From Bdellovibrionales bacterium (lineage in GTDB: Bacteria > Bdellovibrionota > Bdellovibrionia > Bdellovibrionales > JAMPXM01), in NCBI GenBank assembly GCA_005792225.1, contig SXSP01000530.1, forward strand, positions 1-6,048: 6,048 bases of DNA, given 5' to 3'. How positions within the stretch are numbered: position 1 is the first letter of the stretch; each line of letters opens with the position of its first letter. The notes under the pieces were generated by a model, which was not told the DNA's origin, searched no databases, and saw only the letters and a program-made list of their open reading frames with translations. This document shows positions 1 to 5,652 of this stretch, piece by piece. The translations under genes were made by a program, and so were the position numbers.

Positions 1-504
1 CCCTGGTCCATTTGGGCTGAATCTTCGGCTCGTGCGGTGCCCGAACTTGGTCACGAGGGACTGTTACACCAGGTGATCGTGGTCGACGAGGAAGTGAAAG
101 GCGTTTCGAGCTCGCAGGCGCATTCGCGCGTCACTTCGAGTCTCCTCTTTCATGGGCGCCCTGAGCGAGCCGAAGAGCGCGTACGAGCGCTGATGACGGC
201 GCTTAAACAAAATGAATGGAGAGAGGCGTTTGAGATTTCCTGGGCAGAGTTCTGGGATATGCACGCACTCTTTGAGACTTCGCGTCCTTCATTCGGATAT
301 ATGACCGGTGGCTCAGTTGAAGCACTGCGCGTGAGCCGCGCCAAAACATGGGATCGCGTGGGAGATGGCCCGATCGTCACGATGGATGCGGGTCCCAACA
401 TTCATCTTCTCTACCGTCCTGAAACTGTTCATCTCGCAAATGATGTTTACGTCGCGCTGAAGGATCGATTCAAGGTTATCTCGAATGTCGAGGGTCAGCG
501 ATGA
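1..504 (+). CDS. mvaD: Diphosphomevalonate decarboxylase, C-terminal half (5' end outside window)
   Basis: This enzyme performs the ATP-dependent decarboxylation of mevalonate 5-diphosphate to isopentenyl diphosphate, the last step of the mevalonate pathway, in the cytosol. The frame is open from base 1, so 167 residues of a protein that is usually about 320-330 long are visible. Family marks in order are the PWSIWAE stretch at the window edge, LLHQVIVVD, VSSSQAHSRV, FHGRPERAEERV, the MHALFETSRPSFGYM segment, and TMDAGPNIHLLY near the end. The Asp of that last motif (codon 385-387) corresponds to the catalytic Asp of the decarboxylase family. The stop codon TGA overlaps the ATG of the next gene (ATGA), which implies translational coupling with mevalonate kinase. 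Family assignment comes from recognised motifs and is strong; the coupling is inferred from the overlap. Nothing looks broken in the visible part. Confidence 0.93.
   Translation, partial: PWSIWAESSARAVPELGHEGLLHQVIVVDEEVKGVSSSQAHSRVTSSLLFHGRPERAEERVRALMTALKQNEWREAFEISWAEFWDMHALFETSRPSFGYMTGGSVEALRVSRAKTWDRVGDGPIVTMDAGPNIHLLYRPETVHLANDVYVALKDRFKVISNVEGQR
490..494 (+). promoter_or_regulatory. Ribosome binding site of the mevalonate kinase gene, inside mvaD
   Basis: GAGGG lies 6 nt before the ATG at 501, within the last codons of mvaD. It favours ATG 501 over the in-frame ATG at 510, whose distance from this site would be too long. Confidence 0.6.
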
Positions 505-1394
505 CATCGATGGAGACGATCGTCTACGGGAAGTGGATCCTCGCGGGCGAACACGCGGTTCTCAGGGGTTCGCCCGCGCTCGTGTTTCCCGTCTTCGCGA
601 AGGCGCTTCGTCTGCGCTACATGAACAACAGCGAACCCCTCTCGGTGGAGTTTGAAGGGGAGCATGGTGCTGAACTCCGGCTTCTCTTTTGGGGCGTGAT
701 CGAAAAAGCTTTCGAGATGACGGGCCACGAGCGGCAAGAGGCGCGCGGAAAATTCGTGATCTCAAGTTCCATTCCCGTGGGTGCGGGTCTCGGTGCATCG
801 GCGACCTTGTGCGTTGCCGTCGGGCGCTGGTTTCATGCTCGCGGCTGGGTGGGGGAGGCGGAGCTTCCGGAATTCTGTCGGCAGTTAGAAAATCTCTTCC
901 ATGGGGAATCGAGCGGCGTCGATATCGCGGTCGCCCTCTCGGCGCGAGGACTCCACTACGAGCGAAACGGCACGCGGCGAGCGATCCAGCCACTCTGGAC
1001 GCCGCAATGGTACATCTCCTATTCCGGTAAGCGCGGAGTCACCTCCGAGTGCGTGGCGCGCGTGAAATCGCTTTGGCAGTCAGACGCCTCGCTCGGCGAA
1101 AAAATTGACCGTGACATGCACGACGCCGTTTTGATGGCGGAGCGCTCTCTGCTCTCACCGTATTCCGAGGAAGCTTTCGATGAACTCGCCGAATCGATCA
1201 ACAAGGCGAGAACTTGCTTTGAGCACTGGGGCTTGGCGAGCGGCGAGATGGGTCAGCATCTGCAGTGGCTTCTCAACCATGGTGCATACGCCGTGAAACC
1301 CACGGGGTCTGGTGATGGTGGCTACGCCCTAAGTCTGTGGAGAAAGACTCCTCCGGTCGACGTCCTTGCGAGTTTGGTGCCGATCGCACGATAA
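501..1394 (+). CDS. mvk: Mevalonate kinase (GHMP kinase family)
   Basis: The enzyme phosphorylates mevalonate with ATP to give 5-phosphomevalonate in the cytosol. The 297-residue product shows all three GHMP-kinase motifs. The N-terminal YGKWILAGEHAVL (residues 9-21) carries the Lys and His typical of mevalonate kinases. The glycine-rich ATP loop PVGAGLGASAT (92-102) has Ser100 at the magnesium-binding position. The LFHGESSGVD segment (132-141) supplies the catalytic Asp141, and Glu130 just before it is at the usual metal-ligand position. The C-terminal KPTGSGDGGYALSL (266-279) is motif 3. The HGxxSGVD signature separates mevalonate kinase from homoserine and phosphomevalonate kinases. Motif 3 reads GSGDGG, where GAGGGG or GSGGGG is usual, so one Gly is replaced by Asp272. 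The start is ATG 501, chosen for the ATGA overlap with mvaD and the upstream GAGGG. The gene ends in TAA followed directly by an in-frame TAG. Confidence 0.92.
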   Translation: MTSMETIVYGKWILAGEHAVLRGSPALVFPVFAKALRLRYMNNSEPLSVEFEGEHGAELRLLFWGVIEKAFEMTGHERQEARGKFVISSSIPVGAGLGASATLCVAVGRWFHARGWVGEAELPEFCRQLENLFHGESSGVDIAVALSARGLHYERNGTRRAIQPLWTPQWYISYSGKRGVTSECVARVKSLWQSDASLGEKIDRDMHDAVLMAERSLLSPYSEEAFDELAESINKARTCFEHWGLASGEMGQHLQWLLNHGAYAVKPTGSGDGGYALSLWRKTPPVDVLASLVPIAR

Positions 1395-1402
1395 TAGTGT
1401 CT

Positions 1403-2620
1403 ATGACACTCTCAAGCTCGGCCAGCGTGAAATTCATCTTCGCGACCATTCTCCTCGACAGCGTGGGTTTAGGTCTTATCATTCCGATTTTGCCGGATTT
1501 AATCCGGAGATTTTCCTCGGATCCCGTTTTTATTTCGCAGTACTACGGCTACTTCATTTCGTCATATGCACTGATTCAATTTCTCGCGTCGCCCGTCTTG
1601 GGATCAATTTCGGATCGGTTCGGGCGCAGGCCGGTTTTGCTGACGTCACTCTTCGGTGCGGGCGCCGACTATCTCGTTATGGCGTATGCTCCGAATCTTG
1701 CAATCCTCTTTATTGGTCGAATCATTTCGGGTCTCACGGGCGCGAGCCACACGGTGGCATCGGCCTACATGGCCGACATCAGCGACGATTCAAATCGGTC
1801 GGCGAACTTCGGGATGATCGGTGCGGCCTTCGGAATCGGATTCATTATCGGGCCGTTGCTCGGAGGACTTCTGGCAACGATCGGTCCGCATGCGTGTTTC
1901 ATCGCGGCGGCCGCGATGAACTTGGCGAATTTTCTCTTCGGTCTCTTCGTTTTGCCTGAGTCGCTCGCTCCCGAGAAACGTCGTCATATTGAATTGACGA
2001 GGCTGAATCCGTTCGCGTCGCTCTCGATCGCTTTCAAGTCGTCAGCGATCTTGCCGCTGATTTGGGTCTTCGTGGTTTTCGTCTTTGCGGGACAAGTTCA
2101 TCCGAGTACGTGGACTCTCTACACGCAGGCGAAATTCGGCTGGGATGCCTTGCACGTCGGGATCTCATTCGCCGTCGTCGGTCTCGCGATCGCGTTCGTT
2201 CAGGGTGGACTGACGCGAATTCTGATTCCGAAGATGGGGGAGTCGAGGGCGCTTTTTTACGGCCTCGTGGTCAACGCTTTAAGTTTTGCGGGCTTCGCCT
2301 TCGCGCCCTACGGGTGGGTGATGTACGTTGTCTTGGTTCCTTCGGCCCTTGCAGGAATTGCCGGGCCCGCGATTCAATCCATGATTTCGCGTGAGGTACC
2401 AGCGAATGAACAAGGGGAGCTCCAGGGTACACTGATGAGTCTCGCGAGTCTCACGGCTGCCATTGGTCCCATTGTTTACACGTCGCTATTTGCGCATTTC
2501 ACGTCGAGTGAGGCGCCGGTTCAGTTTCCCGGCGCCCCGTATTTAGGAGCCGCGGTGATCGTTCTCGTCTCGATCCTCATCTTGATCCAATCACGCGGGC
2601 TCAAGAGTTTGATCAAGTAG
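1403..2620 (+). CDS. MFS efflux transporter, TetA-like (TCR/Tet) class
   Basis: This is a 405-residue inner-membrane transporter of the major facilitator superfamily with about 12 hydrophobic segments. It probably works as a proton-coupled exporter; the substrate is unknown. The TetA-like class is shown by the TM1 signature LLDSVGLGLIIPILPDL (residues 17-33) with a membrane Asp19, motif A GSISDRFGRRPVLL (67-80) in the TM2-3 loop, GADYLVMAYAP (87-97) with Asp89, and SHTVASAYMADIS (115-127). By hand alignment the TM9 Asp that tetracycline exporters need (Asp285 of TetA(B)) is Asn291 here, so true tetracycline export is doubtful. ATG 1403 was chosen because the protein then begins just before TM1. 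The frame stays open upstream to GTG 1337, but that extra part overlaps mevalonate kinase and is not membrane-like. No Shine-Dalgarno is evident. The 8-bp gap to the kinase gene suggests co-transcription. The stop is TAG. Confidence 0.88.
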   Translation: MTLSSSASVKFIFATILLDSVGLGLIIPILPDLIRRFSSDPVFISQYYGYFISSYALIQFLASPVLGSISDRFGRRPVLLTSLFGAGADYLVMAYAPNLAILFIGRIISGLTGASHTVASAYMADISDDSNRSANFGMIGAAFGIGFIIGPLLGGLLATIGPHACFIAAAAMNLANFLFGLFVLPESLAPEKRRHIELTRLNPFASLSIAFKSSAILPLIWVFVVFVFAGQVHPSTWTLYTQAKFGWDALHVGISFAVVGLAIAFVQGGLTRILIPKMGESRALFYGLVVNALSFAGFAFAPYGWVMYVVLVPSALAGIAGPAIQSMISREVPANEQGELQGTLMSLASLTAAIGPIVYTSLFAHFTSSEAPVQFPGAPYLGAAVIVLVSILILIQSRGLKSLIK

Positions 2621-2622
2621 TA

Positions 2623-3000
2623 TTATTTATTCAGTTTCGAGCAGGCTTCGTAGCGAGCCTTGAGTTCAGGCTTTACGTTCGGATTTTTAGCGTATTTCGC
2701 GCACTCTTCGGCAGTGACCTTCACGTCATCGGCGTCAGTCGTCGAGCCGGAAGTGGATGTCTCCACGCCTTGAGCTTCGCGGAGGTCCTTGCCTGCGCTC
2801 TGGATGTCATCGGCGGCTTCTTCCTTCGCTTCATTTACATCCTTCACGGCGTTCATCTGCGCATCGCGGATGTCCTTGGCCGCTTCAGTTTGCGTGTTCT
2901 GGAGCTCCGCGCGTTTTTCCGCCGCCTGCTCACGGTTCGAATCGCAACCTGTCATGAGCCCGACGACCGCGAATGTTGCTACCAATAAACCAAGTTTCAT
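2623..3000 (-). CDS. Small lipoprotein with 11-residue helical repeats
   Basis: The product is a 125-residue predicted lipoprotein that I do not recognise as a named family. A signal peptide (MKLG then a hydrophobic stretch, residues 1-18) ends in the lipobox MTGC, with the lipid-carrying Cys19. Asp20 follows at position +2, which in enterobacteria signals retention in the inner membrane; whether this rule holds in this organism is unknown. Residues 27-70 form four consecutive 11-residue units rich in Ala, Glu, Lys and Asp, giving a long charged helix or coiled coil. A Ser/Thr/Asp linker (80-92) leads to a C-terminal domain (about 94-125) with Cys100 and Cys120, a possible disulphide in the periplasm. 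The start at 3000 is set by a perfect AGGAGG 5 nt upstream; the longer in-frame ATG at 3030 is unlikely. It converges on the MFS gene with a 2-bp gap. A structural envelope role is a guess. Confidence 0.82.
   Translation of the reverse strand: MKLGLLVATFAVVGLMTGCDSNREQAAEKRAELQNTQTEAAKDIRDAQMNAVKDVNEAKEEAADDIQSAGKDLREAQGVETSTSGSTTDADDVKVTAEECAKYAKNPNVKPELKARYEACSKLNK
2791..2922 (-). repeat. Four tandem 33-bp units encoding 11-residue (hendecad) repeats
   Basis: Residues 27-70 of the lipoprotein divide into AEKRAELQNTQ, TEAAKDIRDAQ, MNAVKDVNEAK and EEAADDIQSAG, with a partial fifth unit KDLREAQ following. Ala at positions 3-4, Lys/Asp at 5-6, a hydrophobic Ile/Val/Leu at 7 and Ala at 10 recur. 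The first unit is the most diverged. The repeat was recognised at the protein level; I did not see exact repetition of the DNA. An 11-residue period fits a nearly straight amphipathic helix, as in hendecad coiled coils. Confidence 0.7.
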
Positions 3001-3005
3001 AGGTA

Positions 3006-3011
3006 CCTCCT
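3006..3011 (-). promoter_or_regulatory. Strong ribosome binding site of the lipoprotein gene
   Basis: Reading the - strand, a perfect AGGAGG stands 5 nt before ATG 3000. It is the strongest such site in the window and decides the start in favour of the 125-residue form that begins directly with a signal peptide. It suggests high expression. Confidence 0.85.
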
Positions 3012-3028
3012 GTGGTTTCCTAGCAGCC

Positions 3029-3034
3029 ATATTA
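3029..3034 (-). promoter_or_regulatory. Possible -10 box of the lipoprotein gene
   Basis: On the - strand TAATAT matches four of six bases of the sigma-70 -10 consensus, and would give a leader of roughly 20 nt containing the AGGAGG site. No good -35 box is seen about 17 bp further up, so the call rests on position and one hexamer only. Confidence 0.3.
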
Positions 3035-3155
3035 ACGGTGTTTAGGTCACGAAAACGTCCTCGCTAAAGTGAAGCTTCCATCACGATGTGCTCAATTGCC
3101 TCGACCAAAGACCGAGTCTCAAGGGCTTACACAAGAATGCCGAAAAGTGCTGGGA

Positions 3156-3890
3156 ATGGATGGATTCGAGAGTCTCGCGACACACCACTTTATCATCAAT
3201 GTTCTCGCCGCTCTTTGCTGTGGAGCCGCGATCGGTATTGAGCGTCAGTGGCGTCAGAGGATGGCGGGCCTGCGCACGAATGCACTCGTCTCCACCGGAG
3301 CATCCCTCTTCGTGATGTTGAATGTCCTCATTCCGCTCGCGGGCGACAATTCGCGTATCGCGGCTCAGGTCGTCTCGGGCATTGGGTTTCTCGGCGCGGG
3401 CGTCATCATGCGCGAGGGACTCACGATTCGAGGGCTCAATACCGCCGCGACTCTTTGGTGTTCCGCCGCGGTCGGAGTTTTAGCCGGCTTCGGGCTCTGG
3501 CATCAAGCCGTGCTGGGCACGGTGGCGATCCTCGCGATCAATCTGATTCTAAAAGCCGCCGCGGTTCAGTTGAACCGTTTAAAGACGACGACTCGCTCCG
3601 ACACCGAGGTCAAGTACACTCTCTGTATCACTTGCTCAAAAGACATCGAGACCCGACTACGCGCGGAGATTCTCGAAATCGTGTCACACAGTCGGTCGAT
3701 GGTTTTGAACGGCGTGCAGAGTACGGATCTCTCGCGCGATCCCGGTAAGGTCGAGATCCAGGCGGAAATCGAAAGTTCCTCGGGCAAGCAAGAAAAGGTC
3801 CTTGAGAAGTTTGTCTTTCTTCTTCGCCAACAGGGCGGCGTGATTTCCGCCTCTTGGAAATCAAAAGCCGGCATGGAAGAAACGGCTTAA
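3156..3890 (+). CDS. MgtC/SapB family membrane protein
   Basis: This is a 244-residue inner-membrane protein of the MgtC/SapB family. Members are linked to magnesium limitation, and the Salmonella protein binds and inhibits the F1Fo ATP synthase; the role in this organism is not known. Hydrophobic helices lie at about residues 13-29, 42-61, 69-86, 98-113 and 117-137. Family marks are GAAIGIERQWRQRMAGLRT (23-41), the signature between TM1 and TM2, and GIGFLGAGVIMREGLTIRGLNTAATLW (75-101). A soluble C-terminal part (about 150-235) with alternating strands and helices resembles the ACT-like domain of MgtC. The start is uncertain. ATG 3156 matches the usual family N-terminus but has no good ribosome binding site; in-frame GTG codons at 3147 and 3069 are alternatives, the latter adding 29 residues unlike the family. 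The stop codon overlaps that of the converging methyltransferase gene. Confidence 0.85.
   Translation: MDGFESLATHHFIINVLAALCCGAAIGIERQWRQRMAGLRTNALVSTGASLFVMLNVLIPLAGDNSRIAAQVVSGIGFLGAGVIMREGLTIRGLNTAATLWCSAAVGVLAGFGLWHQAVLGTVAILAINLILKAAAVQLNRLKTTTRSDTEVKYTLCITCSKDIETRLRAEILEIVSHSRSMVLNGVQSTDLSRDPGKVEIQAEIESSSGKQEKVLEKFVFLLRQQGGVISASWKSKAGMEETA
3887..3890. other. TTAA palindrome shared by two converging stop codons
   Basis: TAA at 3888-3890 ends the MgtC-family gene on the + strand. The reverse complement of 3887-3889 is TAA and ends the RNA methyltransferase gene on the - strand. There is therefore no intergenic DNA between the two genes, and any terminator must lie inside the opposite coding sequence. 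Confidence 0.9.
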
Positions 3891-4732
3891 TACGGATAGC
3901 GCGTTCGATAAGAATAGAGCGCGATGCTCGCCGCGACCGTCGCGTTTAAGGACTCGACCCCAGCGATCGGAATCGAAATCGTTTGCCAGTTCCCTTCGGG
4001 AACCCCGCGTCCTTCCTCACCGAGAAGAAGGCGCGCGCTCTTCGGCCAATCAAAGCCCGGAAGTTTTTCTCCGAACATATCGAGGGCGAGATAAGGAAGC
4101 GGACTTCCTTCGGCCAGCGCCGTGACCTCGTTGATGGACGGACCGCGCGCCAGCGGAACTTCGAACGTCGCCGCCGAAGCCGCACGCACGGCACGCGAGT
4201 GAAACGGAGACGCGCTCTCTTTCAATAAAATGACTTTAGATGCTTTGAAGGCCGCGGCACTTCGGATCAGTGCGCCCAAGTTCGATGGGTCGCCCAGAGC
4301 ACAGAGAAGTTCGAGCCCCACTGGCTCGCTCGTCAAATCCGCCTGCGGTAAATCCCACGCGGAGAGCGCGAGGAGGGGCGCGTGAGTTCCGAAGACATCG
4401 AGTTGATCAAAGAGCGGTTTCGTGAACGCGAGGACCGAAGGCCGAACCTCCTTCGATGGAAGATCCCGGAAACGGGCGATGAGTCGCTCCACCGAAGTGA
4501 GTTTGGGTTTCGGATCACGCCCGCTGGTATCGAGGTGAAGATCCGTGCAGACGATGAGATCGCGCACGCGCTCGGGATGCCTTTCGAGGATGTCGGTGAC
4601 CGCTTTCTCGCCGGAGGCGAAAAACAAGCCGTGTTTTTTTACGCCCTTCGTTGTCAGGCATTCGAGCAGCGAGCGGAAAACCGCGTTTTCGACACTCGCG
4701 ACTGACTTATCAACCCACGTGCGCGACATCAT
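3887..4732 (-). CDS. SpoU/TrmH-family RNA 2'-O-ribose methyltransferase
   Basis: The product (281 residues) transfers a methyl group from S-adenosylmethionine to a ribose 2'-OH of rRNA or tRNA in the cytosol. The three SPOUT knot motifs are present: motif 1 LGDPSNLGALIRSAAAF (residues 146-162) with Asn151 and the catalytic Arg157, motif 2 LLLGEEGRGVPE (235-246), and motif 3 SIPIAGVESLNATVAASIAL (253-272). The first 110 or so residues, including HGLFFASGEKAV (34-45), would form a substrate-binding domain. The exact target nucleotide (for example the 23S site of RlmB or the tRNA G18 of TrmH) cannot be read from the sequence. The gene follows rsmG and overlaps it: ATGATG at the junction offers starts at 4732 (ATGA with the rsmG stop) or 4729. 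An in-frame ATG at 4762 would overlap rsmG more deeply and is less likely. Translational coupling is inferred. Confidence 0.88.
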   Translation of the reverse strand: MMSRTWVDKSVASVENAVFRSLLECLTTKGVKKHGLFFASGEKAVTDILERHPERVRDLIVCTDLHLDTSGRDPKPKLTSVERLIARFRDLPSKEVRPSVLAFTKPLFDQLDVFGTHAPLLALSAWDLPQADLTSEPVGLELLCALGDPSNLGALIRSAAAFKASKVILLKESASPFHSRAVRAASAATFEVPLARGPSINEVTALAEGSPLPYLALDMFGEKLPGFDWPKSARLLLGEEGRGVPEGNWQTISIPIAGVESLNATVAASIALYSYRTRYPY

Positions 4733-5550
4733 TCGACACCCGCGCCGAACTCGCGTTCCCAAGCGAGATCCAGTTCTTCGAAGTCGGGGAGCGGATGCGG
4801 CTTGATCTTACGGAACACCAAAAGCCTGCGTTCGTGCGGAGTTTTCGGAAGTTCGTAAGGAATGTCGTGCTCGAGTTTAAAGTATTCGCCCCACTTCTCG
4901 AGCGCGGGTTCGATTTCGGGACCGCAGTTGGGGCCCTTCATGAGGTAAACTTCGCCCCCCGTTTGAAGGCAATTGACGACGTTTCCGAGAGTATTACTCG
5001 CGTCTTCGACGGCGCGAGTGATCACGCCGTTGACGGGATAGAAGAACTCGAGGTTCACGTTTCGGCCTATGATCGGTAAATTCTTGAGCTCGAGCTTGGA
5101 GCGAAGGCTCTTCAGAAACTCCACTCGTTTTTGCACGCCCTCTGCAAGGATGATCTGCTCGTCGGGATAATGAATCTTCAGCGGAATGCCGGGAAATCCC
5201 GGACCCGTTCCCACATCGAGGAGCGGAAACTTCAGCTCCGTTAAGCGCGTGACCATGAGGCAATCGATGAAGTGTTTAATCGCCGTATCGCGAAGGGTAA
5301 GCAGGCGCGTGAAATTATGCTCGCGTTGGTTTGCCATGAGCAGTTCGTAGAACCGGGTGAGCTGCTGGCGCTTTGCGTGCGGATAGTTTCCGAACTCGTG
5401 ATTTCTGAAAATCGCGTAGATGCGATCGTCGGCCTCGTTGAAGTCGTAGACTTCGTCCGGACGTCGATGCTTACCCCGTGTTTCGCCCCCGCGGGCTTGA
5501 GGATTTCTTGCTTTGTAGGGGCTCCAGTTCGAGCGATTCTTATGCGCCAT
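4729..5550 (-). CDS. rsmG: 16S rRNA (guanine527-N7)-methyltransferase RsmG (GidB)
   Basis: RsmG makes the N7-methylguanosine at position 527 (E. coli numbering) of 16S rRNA, close to the decoding site; loss in other bacteria gives low-level streptomycin resistance. The 273-residue protein shows the S-adenosylmethionine-binding motif LLDVGTGPGFPGIPL (residues 110-124), the preceding NFTRLLTLRDTAIKHFID (79-96), the AEGVQKRVEFL stretch (136-146), ITRAVED (177-183) and YLMKG (202-206), all in the family order. It is longer than the 207-residue E. coli protein. About 40 residues are added at the N-terminus, where residues 1-31 hold nine Lys/Arg and one Glu, and a short tail is added at the C-terminus. 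The start ATG 5550 has no clear Shine-Dalgarno and no alternative in-frame start upstream of the conserved part was seen. It heads a two-gene unit with the TrmH-family methyltransferase and is divergent from pheS. Confidence 0.93.
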   Translation of the reverse strand: MAHKNRSNWSPYKARNPQARGGETRGKHRRPDEVYDFNEADDRIYAIFRNHEFGNYPHAKRQQLTRFYELLMANQREHNFTRLLTLRDTAIKHFIDCLMVTRLTELKFPLLDVGTGPGFPGIPLKIHYPDEQIILAEGVQKRVEFLKSLRSKLELKNLPIIGRNVNLEFFYPVNGVITRAVEDASNTLGNVVNCLQTGGEVYLMKGPNCGPEIEPALEKWGEYFKLEHDIPYELPKTPHERRLLVFRKIKPHPLPDFEELDLAWEREFGAGVE

Positions 5551-5652
5551 GTTGGCAGTGGATACTATTTGAAAATCACTCGTAAATCATCGAATATTTC
5601 CAGAAAATCGCCTGGATACAGATTTGCCTGAAAGAAGAACATAAAGAAAATT
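5551..5652. promoter_or_regulatory. AT-rich divergent promoter region of rsmG and pheS
   Basis: This 102-bp spacer has 35 G/C bases (34%, counted by hand) and is visibly poorer in GC than the flanking genes. It must hold the start signals for both divergent genes. For pheS a candidate is TTGAAA at 5569-5574 (five of six -35 matches) with the weak -10 GAATAT at 5592-5597, 17 bp apart. For rsmG only TAGTAT (the - strand of 5563-5568) stands out. No phenylalanine-rich leader peptide, attenuator or T-box was recognised. Only a weak purine run (AAAGAAA) precedes the pheS ATG. Confidence 0.45.

Noticed and set aside
562..1030. Long overlapping open frames inside the mevalonate kinase gene (- strand 562-993, + strand 689-1030)
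   Set aside because: They are rich in Arg, Ser and Pro, typical of shifted frames in GC-rich genes, have no domain marks, and lie wholly under a convincing gene.
1366..1959. 197-residue open frame on the + strand inside the transporter gene
   Set aside because: Arg/Ser/His-rich translation in the wrong frame of a clear membrane protein gene; it is a shadow frame.
2185..2194. Palindrome CGCGATCGCG, containing the HIP1-like GCGATCGC
   Set aside because: A single copy inside the transporter gene in GC-rich DNA where CGATCG-type words are common; there is no array or spacing pattern.
2643..2660. Hairpin AGGCT...AGCCT with an extra CG/CG pair near the transporter-lipoprotein junction, as a bidirectional terminator
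   Set aside because: The stem is short and has a bulged T, it lies inside the lipoprotein gene, and no T-run follows on either strand.
2791..2922. Tandem 33-bp repeats as a CRISPR-like or mobile repeat array
   Set aside because: The periodicity is in the protein and fits a helical repeat; the DNA units are not near-identical and have no spacers.
4382..5079. Open frames on the + strand opposite the TrmH-family and rsmG genes
   Set aside because: They mirror codon structure of the - strand genes and show no recognisable motifs or ribosome binding sites.
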